DNA from: Rhodoferax sp. | Lineage (GTDB): Bacteria > Pseudomonadota > Gammaproteobacteria > Burkholderiales > Burkholderiaceae_C | Length of the DNA stretch: 64,000 bases | Direction of reading: 5' to 3' | NCBI RefSeq assembly: GCF_028714215.1 | Contig: NZ_JAQTMS010000013.1 | Coordinates: 30,356-94,355, forward strand | Shown here: piece by piece, positions 36,370 through 45,717 of the stretch | Position numbering within the stretch: the first letter of the stretch is position 1 | Layout of the letters: each line of letters opens with the position of its first letter | Program-made: the position numbers and the translations under genes | The notes under the pieces: generated by a model | Told to the model about the DNA's origin: nothing | Databases searched by the model: none | The model's input: the letters and a program-made list of their open reading frames with translations, nothing else

Positions 36370-38514
36370 TCAGGACAGCGTCACATCGATGCTGGAATTG
36401 GCGGCGCCATAAAGCAGCAGGTAGGCGCCAGCGCCGTGCCCGGGCAAGGCGCTGGCGCCGTTGCCGCTGCCGGAGGTCACGGGCGCAAAGTCCTGGTCAT
36501 ACAGCCGCCAAGCCAAGCTGCCGCTGAGGGTCAGCCAGCCGGTGGCCGGCAATTGGCGCCACTCGGCAAAACCTTCCGGGCCTATCGCGACGGCATGGCT
36601 GCCAAGGCCCAGCGCCGGCACGCTGTGGGCCGGGCGGAACACGCTGCTGCCGAGCCGCACCCACTCTTCGCCGTTGCGCGTCTCGATCAGCACGTCGTCG
36701 AGGTCGCGGCCCTTCACCATCGGAATCTTCAGGCACATCCGCGCCAGCGCGTCGCTGCCGCTGGCATCGGCGATCTGGTCCTGCTTGTCGATCGGGCCGG
36801 CCTTGGCCAGCACGTAGCCCGGCAGGTCCGGCGCCGCGGCCAGCGTGAAGATCGGACTGGCCGCCGAAATGCCAAGCGAATCGGGTGGCTCGTTGACGGC
36901 CAGCCAGTTGCGCCCGAGACGCGCTTGCCAGGCCGCCGACAAAGGCGCCTTGGGCGCCAGTTTCTGTGCGAAAGTCACCGCGAAGGTGTAGTGACCCAGG
37001 CCATAAGGCAAACGGGCCACGAGGTAGTCTTCGCCCTGTGCTGGGCTGGCCCAGTAGGCGACGGCACTGTTATCGCTGGCAAACGTCCCGTCGCTGCGCA
37101 GCTTCAGGAACGCCGACGCTGGCGCCCATGTGCCGGCGCTGTACTTGGCGAGGGAAACCGTCCGGTCCGCTTCGATTTGCAGGCGCAGCAGGCCCTGGTA
37201 GTGCGCGTAGACGCCGGCCAGCGCGGCGAGCTGCGCATCGCTGGCGCTGGCTGGCGGCGGTGGCGTCGCCGGCAGGGCAGAGGGCAGGGCGGCGATGCGG
37301 CCACGCTCCCGCAGCGCATGGAGCAGAATCAGTTCGGCCAGCGTGCCCGATCCGTAGCCGGTCGATGTGCCGCTGATCATGAGCGCCAAGCCCTCGTCGG
37401 GCAGCACGAAGAAATCGCTGCCATAGACGCTGGTGCCCCCGTTCTTGTGCCAGGCGGTGACGCCCACGGCGGCCAGGCCGCCGGCGCGCACGCCGTCCCA
37501 GCCTAGCCCGTAGCCGTCGGGCAGGATGACCGGCCTGAGCGGCTGGGTCAGCGTCTGGTCGCGGGCCATCTCTGCGATCGACTCCCGTTGCAGCAGGCGC
37601 TTGCCGTCGAGCTGTCCGCCGCTCAGCAGCATGCGCGCCAGCCGCCCCATTTCGGTCGGTGTCGAATAGAGGCCACCGGAGGCGTAGGCCAGCGTGTATT
37701 CCTGCGGCTGCTTGGCATCGCCGGAAAAGTCGGGTGCGAAGGAGCCGGGCGCGAACGGCGCCAGTGCGAAGCGGCTGCTGGGCATGCCCAGCGGCGTCAG
37801 GATCTCGTCGGCCACGAACTGTGCGTAGCTCTTGCCGCTGAGTGCCTGCAGCAGCGGCTCCACCATGGTGAAGCCGTCGTTGCAGTAGACCGACATTTCG
37901 CCGGGTGCGTGCTTCAGCCGCGCCGTGGCCAGCGTCTGCATCACCTGCGCCGCATAGCCGGCGCGCGGTTGGTGGCTGAAGATTCCGCGGTAATCGGTGC
38001 CCGGGAAGCCGGACGAATGGCTCAGCAGCATGCGCACCGTGATCTGTGTGTATTCGGGCGACGCCATCCTGAAGTCGCTCAGATAGGCGGCCAGCGGCCG
38101 GTCCAGATCGATCAAGCCGCGCTCGACCAGAATCATGACCGCAACGGTCGCGATCATCTTGCTGCACGACCCGATGCAAAAAAGCGTCTCCGGTGTCGGC
38201 GCGGTCTGGGTGACCTTGTCGATCACGCCAAAGGCCTCGGCCCAGATGAGCCGGTCACGGTCCAGCAAGGCCACCGAAATGGCCGGCGTGTCGGTGTCGG
38301 CGAGGGCTTTTCGGATGGCGGTGCGAGCGCTGGCAATGGTGGCGTCATAGGAGAAGCCGCCAGTGCCGCAAGAGGCCAGCAGGCCCGGTGCCAGCAGACC
38401 GATGCCGGAGCAGCCGGCCAGCTGCAATAGCTCGCGCCGCGAGAGCCCCGGCGTTGGGGTGTCGCGGTAGCGGGCCGCGCCGGTGTCAACGGAGGTGCTG
38501 GGAGTTTGCTTCAT
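36370..38514 (-). CDS. Large beta-lactamase-family serine hydrolase, lipoprotein or Tat-type export signal
   Basis: 714 residues from the ATG at 38514, which has GGAG six bases upstream; an ATG four codons earlier is less likely. The N terminus has SRRELLQLAG followed by a hydrophobic stretch and LLASC, so it may leave by the Tat route and be lipidated. The class C beta-lactamase-like core has S-x-x-K in GSCSKMIA, Y-x-N in VYCNDG and a histidine motif near AWHKNGGTS. A roughly 280-residue C-terminal region, partly beta-rich, is larger than in simple esterases or PBP-like proteins. Substrate unknown. Confidence 0.82.
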   Translation of the reverse strand: MKQTPSTSVDTGAARYRDTPTPGLSRRELLQLAGCSGIGLLAPGLLASCGTGGFSYDATIASARTAIRKALADTDTPAISVALLDRDRLIWAEAFGVIDKVTQTAPTPETLFCIGSCSKMIATVAVMILVERGLIDLDRPLAAYLSDFRMASPEYTQITVRMLLSHSSGFPGTDYRGIFSHQPRAGYAAQVMQTLATARLKHAPGEMSVYCNDGFTMVEPLLQALSGKSYAQFVADEILTPLGMPSSRFALAPFAPGSFAPDFSGDAKQPQEYTLAYASGGLYSTPTEMGRLARMLLSGGQLDGKRLLQRESIAEMARDQTLTQPLRPVILPDGYGLGWDGVRAGGLAAVGVTAWHKNGGTSVYGSDFFVLPDEGLALMISGTSTGYGSGTLAELILLHALRERGRIAALPSALPATPPPPASASDAQLAALAGVYAHYQGLLRLQIEADRTVSLAKYSAGTWAPASAFLKLRSDGTFASDNSAVAYWASPAQGEDYLVARLPYGLGHYTFAVTFAQKLAPKAPLSAAWQARLGRNWLAVNEPPDSLGISAASPIFTLAAAPDLPGYVLAKAGPIDKQDQIADASGSDALARMCLKIPMVKGRDLDDVLIETRNGEEWVRLGSSVFRPAHSVPALGLGSHAVAIGPEGFAEWRQLPATGWLTLSGSLAWRLYDQDFAPVTSGSGNGASALPGHGAGAYLLLYGAANSSIDVTLS

Positions 38515-38577
38515 ACGGGTCTCCATGGGACAGAAATGAAGGGTGCGGATGGCGCCAGCGACTGAACGCGCAGGGCT

Positions 38578-39444
38578 TCAACCGAGCTCGAAACTGGTGA
38601 TGCCATAGCTGCGCTCCAGCGCCAGATCGGGTGCGCCGGCGCTGTACATGCGGGCGGTTTCAAACACCTTGTGCATGCCGCGCGATTGGGCCAGGGCCAC
38701 GGCGGCGGGGTTGCATTGGGGCACGTCGAGGAAGATAGGCGCCGCACCATCGGTGCCGCCGCACAGTGCGCTCAACAGCGCCGCGGCGGCCGGCGCACTG
38801 TCGGCAAACAAGGGGCCGATCTTGTGACCCAGGCGGCAGCTGCGCAGCACGCCGTAGCCCAGCAGGCGTTGATCCCGCAGCAGCCCCAGCGCCGTGCTTT
38901 GCGGCTGGTTGATCCAGCAGCGCAAAAAGGTCTGCCGGTCGGCCGGGAAGAAGCGGCGGTCGTAGGCGGCCAGCGCCGGCAGCGCAAACGCCGCCAAGGG
39001 CGCTAGACGAGTGCCCGCCGGCAGAACCGAATCGACCGCCAAGCCAGCGCCGGTGCCCTGGTAACGGATGTTGCGGTGCGCCAGTTCGAAGCCCGAGCGG
39101 CGGTAGTTGTCCTGCTGCGCCAGCACACCGTCGAGTCCGATATTGCGCCCGGCCAGGCGCGTCATGGCGGCCTGCCAAAGTTGCCAGCCGTAACCTTGTC
39201 CGCGGCAGGCCGGCTTGACGATATAGAAACCGATGAAGCCGAAGCTGTCGCCATACTTGATGGCCGATATCGCCGCCACCGGCTGGTCCGCCAGCAGGCC
39301 GATCAGCAGTCCTTCCGGATCGGTGGCGCGAAACGCCTGGGCATCGAACCGGCCCGGGTTCCAGCCCTCCAGCGCGGCCCAGTCCAGCACCATGTCGAAT
39401 TCGGCCCCGGTCATCGGGCGGATGCTGAGAAGGCGCGTTTCCAT
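38578..39444 (-). CDS. GNAT-family N-acetyltransferase with C-terminal extension
   Basis: 288 residues from the ATG at 39444. The N-terminal GNAT domain shows GFIGFYIVKPACRGQGYGWQLW, in which RGQGYG is the acetyl-CoA pyrophosphate loop, followed by QQDNYRRSGFELAHRN. The C-terminal half (AYDRRFFPADRQTFLRCWI..., FLDVPQCNPAAVALAQSRGM) resembles the second domain of YitH-type acetyltransferases. The acceptor is unknown. It is read in the same direction as the serine hydrolase, 63 bp upstream of it. Confidence 0.85.
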   Translation of the reverse strand: METRLLSIRPMTGAEFDMVLDWAALEGWNPGRFDAQAFRATDPEGLLIGLLADQPVAAISAIKYGDSFGFIGFYIVKPACRGQGYGWQLWQAAMTRLAGRNIGLDGVLAQQDNYRRSGFELAHRNIRYQGTGAGLAVDSVLPAGTRLAPLAAFALPALAAYDRRFFPADRQTFLRCWINQPQSTALGLLRDQRLLGYGVLRSCRLGHKIGPLFADSAPAAAALLSALCGGTDGAAPIFLDVPQCNPAAVALAQSRGMHKVFETARMYSAGAPDLALERSYGITSFELG

Positions 39445-39676
39445 GGCGGCGGCTGGACTCGGTGTGACGTGTGAAAGCGCGTTATACAACGCTCAACCGG
39501 GCGGCGGCGGGTCGGATTCAAGCCTTGTTGAGCTACCTGAGACTTTGCTGAAATTGTTCTTTCTTCCGGCTGTTCGCGTGATAACTATCAATGAATCCGC
39601 TCCCGGGGTGCCTACGATTTTTTGTTGGCCGTCTGAAAATACAGAAGGCCCATATTTGTTGAACCAGGAGATCGTC

Positions 39677-40534
39677 ATGGGGTTTCTGAAGCGCCTGTCA
39701 AGGTTGTCAATTGCAACGCTGGTCTCTTTGCTGGCGGCCTGCGGTGGCGGGTCGACTGCTCCGGTCAGTCCGCAGGAACAATATGCCGCCGCCGTGGCCG
39801 ATGCCAGCGTGGCCCTGCCGTCGGAGATATCACGCTTCCTGACGCCGATCAACGCGCAAAATCCGGACCTCGTCTGGGAAAACGGTGTGGTCGGCTCGCG
39901 CCTGTTGGTGGTGAGCTGGCTGGACGATGCCGGCAAATACTACCAATGCAATCTCTCCGGCGGCTGCGGCGGTAACACAGCCTGCCTGGAAGGGGGCGAA
40001 TGCCCGACTTACAAGTACGATTCATGGGTCACGGTGGTACCGGAACTGAAGAACTTCTTCGCCGGCAAAGCGCCGGAGCCGCTGCGCATGGCGCAATTGC
40101 TGGGACTGCCGCCGGAAGGGGCCTTGGCGGGAAATCCAAAGGGGTACAAGTACCTGCTGGAGATGTGGGTCTCGCCGCTGGACCTGTTTCGCCCCTGTCC
40201 CGATACCGAAATTTCGGACACGGTTTGTGAACTCGGCTTCCCCGCCGACGCGTTTCGGACCCCGGTCCTGAGCAACCTGGTGCGGGCAACGGACGGCCCC
40301 AACTACGGGGTTTTCATGACCTATCCGGACTGGTTCAACAACCGAACCCGCTACGTCTACACGATGGACGCCAACCCCTATCCCTGGACCCGTCTGGGCT
40401 ATACCTACGACTGGGGCAGCAGCAACCACATAGGATTGAGCGAGTTCGTTCTGCATGGCAGAAAAGCCGACGGCACCACCATTTCGGTCGGCATCAAATC
40501 GGTCAAGACCACCGCCCAGTACTTCTTGCCGTAA
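39677..40534 (+). CDS. Hypothetical lipoprotein
   Basis: 285 residues with AGGAG before the ATG. Lipoprotein signal RLSIATLVSLLAAC is followed by GGGSTAPVSP, a typical flexible linker. The mature part contains paired cysteine groups (YYQCNLSGGCGGNTACLEGGEC; PCPDTEISDTVC) that may form disulfides, and aromatic-rich segments such as YGVFMTYPDWFNNRTRYVY. I recognise no family. It is a single gene with its own promoter region (39490-39676) and ends at a shared terminator-like hairpin. Confidence 0.75.
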   Translation: MGFLKRLSRLSIATLVSLLAACGGGSTAPVSPQEQYAAAVADASVALPSEISRFLTPINAQNPDLVWENGVVGSRLLVVSWLDDAGKYYQCNLSGGCGGNTACLEGGECPTYKYDSWVTVVPELKNFFAGKAPEPLRMAQLLGLPPEGALAGNPKGYKYLLEMWVSPLDLFRPCPDTEISDTVCELGFPADAFRTPVLSNLVRATDGPNYGVFMTYPDWFNNRTRYVYTMDANPYPWTRLGYTYDWGSSNHIGLSEFVLHGRKADGTTISVGIKSVKTTAQYFLP

Positions 40535-40544
40535 TCAAGGGGGC

Positions 40545-40564
40545 TTGGGGCGCAGTCGCCCCAA
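40545..40564. terminator. Bidirectional terminator-like hairpin
   Basis: Stem TTGGGGCG/CGCCCCAA with loop CAGT, placed exactly between the convergent lipoprotein and purT genes. The flanks are A/T-containing (AATTC to the right), so it can serve both strands, though no long T-run is present. Confidence 0.6.
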
Positions 40565-40566
40565 AT

Positions 40567-41793
40567 TCAAGCCGCCCGCGGTTTCACTTTGGATGCCGCC
40601 AACTTGGCGTTGACACGCGCTACTTCCACATCGGCATCGAAGGCCAGGGCCACGCCCATGCGGCGCTTCTTGAAACTCTCGGGCTTGCCGAACAGGCGCA
40701 GGTCGGTGTTGGGCACGCGCAGCGCATCACTGATACCGTCGAACACGATCCCTTTGGCATCGACGCCGCCGTAGATGACGGCGCTGGCGCCAGGGCACCG
40801 CAGCGCGGTGTTGACCGGCAGACCCAGGATGGCGCGGGCGTGCAGCTCGAACTCGCTCTGCACCTGGGTTGCCAGCGTCACCAGGCCGGTGTCGTGCGGG
40901 CGCGGTGACACTTCGCTGAACCAGACCTGATCGCCCTTGACGAACAGCTCGACCCCGAACAGGCCCAGCCCGGAGGGCTTACCGTCCAAGCCCACGCCCA
41001 GGTTGTCGGTCACGGTTTTGGCGATCTGGCGTGCCCGCTCCAGCGCCGCCGGCTGCATGGCGTGCGGCTGCCAGCTCTCCACGTAGTCGCCGTTGATCTG
41101 GATATGGCCGATCGGCGCGCAGAAATGCGTTTCCACTTTTCCATCGGCGCCCAGGGCACGCACCGTGAGCTGGGTGATTTCATAGTCGAAATCGATGAAG
41201 CCTTCGACGATGACGCGGCCACGGCTGACGCGGCCGCCGGCCATCGCGTAGTCCCAGGCTTTCTGCACATCGGCCGGGCCGGTTATCTTGCTCTGGCCCT
41301 TGCCCGAACTGCTCATCACCGGCTTGACGATGCAGGGGTAGCCGATGCCGCCATCAATGGCGGCCTGCAGCTCGGAGAGCGAGTCGCAGAACTGGTAGGG
41401 GCTGGTGGGCAGGCCCAGCGTCTCGGCGGCCAGACGCCGTATGCCCTCGCGGTCCATCGTCAGGCGGGCCGCGCGGGCGGTCGGGATGACGCGCACCACA
41501 CCGGCCGCTTCCAACTGTTCCAGCATGGGCGTGGCGATGGCCTCGATCTCGGGCACCACCAGCAGCGGCCGCTCGGCCTCGATCAAGGCCTTGAGTTGGG
41601 CCGGGTCGCTCATGGTGATGGTGCGCGCATGGTGCGCCAGTTGCTGGCCCGGCGCGTTGTCGTAACGGTCCACGGCGATGGTTTCCACGCCCAGGCGTTG
41701 CAGCGCAATCAGAACTTCCTTGCCGAGTTCGCCGGAGCCCAGCAACATCACTTTGGTGGCTTGGGGAGAGAGCGGCGTGCCGATGGTGGTCAT
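40567..41793 (-). CDS. purT: Formate-dependent phosphoribosylglycinamide formyltransferase
   Basis: Purine synthesis: makes formyl-GAR from GAR, formate and ATP. 408 residues from the ATG at 41793. ATP-grasp protein: N-terminal [31 protein letters not shown], glycine loop [11 protein letters not shown], and the later ATP/metal segment [23 protein letters not shown] in the second half of the fold. Full length for PurT (about 390-410). It is divergent from the NodI-like ATPase with a 90-bp gap. Confidence 0.95.
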   Translation of the reverse strand: MTTIGTPLSPQATKVMLLGSGELGKEVLIALQRLGVETIAVDRYDNAPGQQLAHHARTITMSDPAQLKALIEAERPLLVVPEIEAIATPMLEQLEAAGVVRVIPTARAARLTMDREGIRRLAAETLGLPTSPYQFCDSLSELQAAIDGGIGYPCIVKPVMSSSGKGQSKITGPADVQKAWDYAMAGGRVSRGRVIVEGFIDFDYEITQLTVRALGADGKVETHFCAPIGHIQINGDYVESWQPHAMQPAALERARQIAKTVTDNLGVGLDGKPSGLGLFGVELFVKGDQVWFSEVSPRPHDTGLVTLATQVQSEFELHARAILGLPVNTALRCPGASAVIYGGVDAKGIVFDGISDALRVPNTDLRLFGKPESFKKRRMGVALAFDADVEVARVNAKLAASKVKPRAA

Positions 41794-41883
41794 GGTGAAA
41801 AACGCGCTGTGGCGTCCAGAAAATAAATAGGGAAGGGTGCGGCTGGATTGGCTCCGGCCGGCAGCCTGAGTCACAATCAAACC

Positions 41884-42807
41884 ATGGAAACGTCAATTTT
41901 ATCTGTGCAGGGTTTGCGCAAGCGTTATGGCGACAACTGGGTGGTCGACGATGTGTCGTTTGCCATCGCGCCGGGCGAGTGCCTGGGGGTGATTGGCCCC
42001 AACGGCGCCGGCAAAACCACCACCATCCGCATGTGCCTGGGGCTCAGTGTGCCGGACGCCGGCAGCATCACCGCCTTCGGTTTGCAGATGCCGCGTGACG
42101 CGCTGGCGATCAAGGCACAGTTGGGGGTGGTGAGCCAGATGGACACGCTGGACCCCGATTTCAGTTGCGCCGAAAACCTGCTGGTCTATGGCCGCTATTT
42201 CGGCATGAAAGCGGCGCAGATTCGCGAGCGCGTTCCGGCGCTGCTGGCGTTCGCCTCGCTGACCAACAAAGCGACGGCCAAGCCGGGCGAACTCTCGGGC
42301 GGCATGAAGCGCCGCCTGAGTCTGGCGCGGGCCCTGGTGAACAATCCGCGCCTGTTGCTGCTGGACGAACCGACCACCGGGCTCGATCCGCAGGCGCGCC
42401 ATCTGATGTGGGAGCGCCTGCAACTGCTGTTGCAAGAGGGCAAGGCGATCCTGTTGACGACGCACTTCATGGACGAGGCGGAACGCCTGTGCACGCGCCT
42501 GCTGGTACTGGACCACGGCAAGAAAATCGCCGAAGGCCGGCCGCGCGACTTGATCAACCAGCATCTGGAGCCCGATGTGGTGGAGGTCTACGGCGCCGGC
42601 GCCCTGGATCTGGTGCAGGCGCCGCTCAAAACCCTGGCGGCGCGCATTGAAGTGAGCGGAGAAACGGTCTTTTTCTACACCCAGGACGCCAAGCCGCTGA
42701 TGCAGGCGCTCGGCGCCTACCCGCAACTGCGCACCTTGCACCGGCCGGCCAATCTGGAGGACTTGTTCCTCAAGCTGACCGGTCGCCAAATTCGAGAGGA
42801 GGCCTGA
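41884..42807 (+). CDS. NodI/DrrA-type ABC ATPase
   Basis: 307 residues from the ATG at 41884. Walker [14 protein letters not shown], signature [16 protein letters not shown], Walker [15 protein letters not shown]-loop [13 protein letters not shown]. The C-terminal part has the DrrA-type extension found in NodI and daunorubicin-resistance ATPases. It is followed after 1 bp by a NodJ-like permease, and the pair should form an ABC-2 exporter. In non-rhizobia such pairs are common and their substrate is unknown. Confidence 0.92.
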   Translation: METSILSVQGLRKRYGDNWVVDDVSFAIAPGECLGVIGPNGAGKTTTIRMCLGLSVPDAGSITAFGLQMPRDALAIKAQLGVVSQMDTLDPDFSCAENLLVYGRYFGMKAAQIRERVPALLAFASLTNKATAKPGELSGGMKRRLSLARALVNNPRLLLLDEPTTGLDPQARHLMWERLQLLLQEGKAILLTTHFMDEAERLCTRLLVLDHGKKIAEGRPRDLINQHLEPDVVEVYGAGALDLVQAPLKTLAARIEVSGETVFFYTQDAKPLMQALGAYPQLRTLHRPANLEDLFLKLTGRQIREEA

Positions 42808-42808
42808 C

Positions 42809-43642
42809 ATGCAAACGGCAACTTTGACCGTCGCGGCGCAGAGCGTCTGGCGCGCGCCCGCGCTCTCGTGGCGCTGGTGGCCGGTGTTTTTGCGCAACCT
42901 GCTGGTCTGGCGCAAGTTGGCCATCCCCAGTCTGGTGGGCAATATCGCCGAGCCACTGATGTGGCTGGTGGCCTTCGGTTACGGCATGGGGGCGCTGGTG
43001 GGGCAGGTCACGCTGACCGGTCCCGAGGGTCCGGTCAAAGTGCCTTACATCCTGTTTCTGGCCAGCGGCTCGATCTGCATGAGCGCCATGAACGCCGCCA
43101 GCTTTGAAGCGCTTTACTCGGCGTTCTCGCGCATGCACGTGCAAAAAACCTGGGACGGCATCATGAACGCGCCGGTCAATCTGGACGACGTGGTGCTGGC
43201 CGAAATGCTGTGGGCGGCCTTCAAGTCGCTGTTTACCGTGACCGCCATCCTGGGCGTGATGCTGGCGCTGGGCATCAGCTACAGCCCGAAGCTGCTGCTG
43301 GCCTGGCCGGTGCTGCTGGGGGTGGGCATCACCTTCAGTTGCATCGCGCTGATCTTCAACGCGCTGGCCAAGGGCTACGATTTTTTCACCTACTACTTCA
43401 CCTTGTTCCTGACGCCCATGATGTTCCTGAGCGGCATCTTTTTTCCGCTCGATCAGCTGCCGGCAGTGGTGCGCATGCTGTCGGGCTGGCTGCCGCTGAC
43501 CAACGCGGTCGATCTGGTGCGCCCCCTGTTCATGGACCAGTGGCCGGAGCACGCGCTGCGCCATCTGCTGGTGCTGGGCGCTTATGCGGTGGGCGGCTTC
43601 TGGGTCGCGCTGGCGCTGACGCGCAAGCGTTTTCGGGGCTGA
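42809..43642 (+). CDS. NodJ-type ABC-2 permease
   Basis: 277 residues with six membrane segments. Features of the NodJ group are RNLLVWRKLAIPSLVGNIAEPLMWLVAFGYG (about 30-60, read here in pieces), FLASGSICMSAMNAASFEALYSAF and the ABC-2 signature TLFLTPMMFLSGIFFPLDQLP near 205. It shares a transcript with the ATPase gene; AGGAGG overlaps the end of that gene and acts as ribosome site. Confidence 0.92.
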   Translation: MQTATLTVAAQSVWRAPALSWRWWPVFLRNLLVWRKLAIPSLVGNIAEPLMWLVAFGYGMGALVGQVTLTGPEGPVKVPYILFLASGSICMSAMNAASFEALYSAFSRMHVQKTWDGIMNAPVNLDDVVLAEMLWAAFKSLFTVTAILGVMLALGISYSPKLLLAWPVLLGVGITFSCIALIFNALAKGYDFFTYYFTLFLTPMMFLSGIFFPLDQLPAVVRMLSGWLPLTNAVDLVRPLFMDQWPEHALRHLLVLGAYAVGGFWVALALTRKRFRG

Positions 43643-43664
43643 GGATTGGATTTTTTCAGGAGAA

Positions 43665-44306
43665 ATGATGAAACTCATAGGCATGCTCGATTCACCCTAC
43701 GTCCGGCGCGTGGCGATTTCCTTGCAGTTGCTGGGCTTGCGCTTCGAGCACCAGTCGCTTTCGGTCTTCAGCACCTTTGTGCAGTTTCAGGACATCAACC
43801 CGGTGGTCAAGGCGCCGTCGCTGATTTGCGATGACGGCGAGGTGCTGATGGATTCGACCCTGATCCTGGAACTGGCCGAGGCGCTGGCGGCGCCGCGCAA
43901 GAGCCTGCTGCCCGCCAACCTGGCGCAGCGCCAGCATGCGCTGCGTGCCATCGGGCTGGCGCTGGCCGCCTGCGAGAAGAGCGTGCAGATCGTCTACGAA
44001 CGAAACCTGCGCCCGGCCGAGAAGCTGCATCAGCCCTGGGTGACACGCGTCACCGGCCAGTTGCTGGCGGCCTGCGCCGGGCTGGAGTCGGAACTGGTGC
44101 GCCGCCCGCTGGCGTGCAGCAGCGCCGCCATCAACCAGGCCGGCGTCAGCGCGGCGGTGGCCTGGCACTTCATCCAGCAGATGCTGCCCGAGGTCGTCAA
44201 CGCCGACCAGTACCCCTTGCTGCGCCAGTTCTCAAGCCAGGCCGAGGCGCTGCCGGAGTTCATGGCCGCGCCCCACGGCGACAGCACCTACCGCGGTGCG
44301 AGCTGA
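43665..44306 (+). CDS. Glutathione S-transferase family protein
   Basis: 213 residues. An N-terminal thioredoxin-like domain (MKLIGMLDSPYVRRVAISLQL, then NPVVKAPSLICDDGEVLMDST with the cis-proline and glutathione-binding region) is followed by an all-helical C-terminal domain. AGGAGAAATG precedes the start. It follows the NodIJ-like pair by 22 bp and may be co-transcribed. The electrophilic substrate cannot be predicted. Confidence 0.9.
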   Translation: MMKLIGMLDSPYVRRVAISLQLLGLRFEHQSLSVFSTFVQFQDINPVVKAPSLICDDGEVLMDSTLILELAEALAAPRKSLLPANLAQRQHALRAIGLALAACEKSVQIVYERNLRPAEKLHQPWVTRVTGQLLAACAGLESELVRRPLACSSAAINQAGVSAAVAWHFIQQMLPEVVNADQYPLLRQFSSQAEALPEFMAAPHGDSTYRGAS

Positions 44307-44424
44307 GCGCCGCCACGGCGCAGGCGTTGATTAATTGACCGAGCAGCGCGGCGCGCGCTGCAAGCGCCGCTGAAGCCGCCACCGGCTGCGCGACGGTCGG
44401 CTCTTGCATGGGACTTTCACAAGT

Positions 44425-44456
44425 CAATTGTGCACAATTGAATTGTTGGCTATAAT
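44425..44456 (+). promoter_or_regulatory. ohrR promoter overlapped by OhrR-type operator
   Basis: The perfect palindrome CAATTGTGCACAATTG (44425-44440) overlaps a -35-like TTGTGC (44428-44433), which is 17 bp from a perfect TATAAT (44451-44456). The ohrR ATG begins at 44463, where transcription would start. A/T-rich AATTGT-type half-sites suit OhrR autoregulation. Confidence 0.72.
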
Positions 44457-44462
44457 TCAACC

Positions 44463-44918
44463 ATGTCAACGCCAAACCCGTCCGCCCCAAGCCATCCAGC
44501 GCTGCTGCTGGACAACCAGTTGTGCTTTGCCCTGTACTCCACCTCGCTGGCCATGACCAAGCTCTACAAGCCGCTGCTTGCGGCGCTGGGGCTCACCTAC
44601 CCGCAATACCTGGTGATGCTGGTGCTGTGGGAGCGCGACGGCGTGACGGTGTCGGAGCTGGGCCAGCGCCTGTTTCTGGACTCCGGCACGCTGACGCCCC
44701 TGCTCAAGCGCATGGAAGCGGCTGACCTGCTGGCGCGCACGCGCTCGGTGCAGGACGAGCGGCGGGTGCTGATAGCGCTCAGCGCGGCCGGGCGCAAGCT
44801 CAAGGCGAGGGCCGCCAAGGTGCCGGCCTGCGTGGTTGCCGCCACCCACTGCCCGCTGCCCGAACTGCGGGCGCTGACGCACAAGGTCCAAGCCCTCAGG
44901 CGCCAGCTTGGCGCCTGA
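44463..44918 (+). CDS. ohrR: Organic hydroperoxide-sensing repressor (MarR family)
   Basis: 151 residues. A MarR winged helix with the peroxidatic cysteine C21 in [10 protein letters not shown], as in OhrR, and two C-terminal cysteines C123 and C130 that could form the resolving disulfide of the two-cysteine OhrR class. DNA-recognition helix: [23 protein letters not shown]. Oxidation by lipid or organic peroxides should release the palindrome at 44425 and induce ohr just downstream. There is no room for a ribosome site between the -10 and the ATG, so the message may be leaderless. Confidence 0.93.
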   Translation: MSTPNPSAPSHPALLLDNQLCFALYSTSLAMTKLYKPLLAALGLTYPQYLVMLVLWERDGVTVSELGQRLFLDSGTLTPLLKRMEAADLLARTRSVQDERRVLIALSAAGRKLKARAAKVPACVVAATHCPLPELRALTHKVQALRRQLGA

Positions 44919-44920
44919 GG
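44896..44920 (+). terminator. Strong hairpin spanning the ohrR stop codon
   Basis: Perfect 10-bp stem CTCAGGCGCC/GGCGCCTGAG with loop AGCTT covers the last ohrR codons and the TGA. A pyrimidine-rich but not T-only tract follows (CTGCTCTTCTTCCTC). It could attenuate read-through from ohrR into ohr. Confidence 0.45.
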
Positions 44921-44988
44921 GCACGCTGCTCTTCTTCCTCTCCTCTTTCAACCCGCTTCGATTCAGCAAGCATCTTCAAGGAAATACC

Positions 44989-45417
44989 ATGGTCACTCAA
45001 GTCGAAAAAGTCGTTTACCAAGCCCACGCCAGCGCCACCGGCGGGCGTGACGGCTGCGTCAAGTCATCGGACGGTCTGCTGGACCTCAAATTGAGCGTAC
45101 CCAAGGAAATGGGCGGCAGTGGCGGCGGCGTGAACCCGGAACAGTTGTTTGCCGCCGGCTACAGCGCCTGTTTTATCGGCGCCATGAAATTTGTCGCCGG
45201 CAAGCTCAAACTGGCGATGCCGGCCGATGCGTCGATCAACGCCACGGTGGGCATAGGCCCGATTCCGGCCGGCTTCGGCATCGAGGTGCAGATGCTGATC
45301 AGCCTGCCGGGCATGGAACGCGCCGTGGCGCTGGACCTGATCGCCAAGGCGCATCAGGTTTGCCCCTATTCCAACGCCACCCGCGGGAACATCGAAGTGA
45401 CCCTGACGCTGGCGTAA
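44989..45417 (+). CDS. ohr: Organic hydroperoxide resistance peroxidase
   Basis: 142 residues from the ATG at 44989 with GGAA upstream. Thiol peroxidase that reduces organic and fatty-acid hydroperoxides, re-reduced by lipoylated proteins. The catalytic pair is C61 (YSACFIGAM) and C125 (HQVCPYSNATRGN), with the conserved arginine R20 in GGRDG and the motif VNPEQLFAAGY. Normal length. It is transcribed behind its regulator ohrR. Confidence 0.96.
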   Translation: MVTQVEKVVYQAHASATGGRDGCVKSSDGLLDLKLSVPKEMGGSGGGVNPEQLFAAGYSACFIGAMKFVAGKLKLAMPADASINATVGIGPIPAGFGIEVQMLISLPGMERAVALDLIAKAHQVCPYSNATRGNIEVTLTLA

Positions 45418-45535
45418 GCAGCCGGTCCTGGCCGGCGTTTGCCGCCGCGCCGCATGGCAACAGCAGCTGGGTTCCGCGCAAGGAGCCTATGGATCATTTT
45501 CCGAAATGACCAAACCCTGTTCAGCATGGTGGGAG

Positions 45536-45629
45536 GATCAGGCTGGCGGGGCACTCAGCTCCGCGGCTGTCCCCCGACCTTCGGTCTCCTCCTTTATGCC
45601 GCAGCGCTGAGCGCCCCACCAGCCTGATC
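45536..45629. repeat. Long imperfect inverted repeat (24-bp arms, 46-bp loop)
   Basis: Left arm 45536-45559 (begins GATCAGGCTGG) and right arm 45606-45629 (ends CCAGCCTGATC) pair at 22 of 24 positions. Inside the loop lies a small GACC-TTC-GGTC hairpin. The 300-bp stretch between ohr and the GMC oxidoreductase gene holds no gene; this structure is its only feature. It could be a bidirectional terminator, a small non-autonomous repeat or a structured RNA. Confidence 0.6.
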
Positions 45630-45717
45630 TTTCATGCGGGGTTGGTATGCGAGCGGCGCAAACCACCGACCCACACACGCATGGATCTGAGTTCCTGACT
45701 GGGGAAAGCAGTCTGGC

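Noticed and set aside
41884..43642. Calling the NodI/NodJ-like pair true nodulation genes
   Set aside because: No nodABC or other nodulation genes are nearby; such ABC-2 pairs are widespread in betaproteobacteria.
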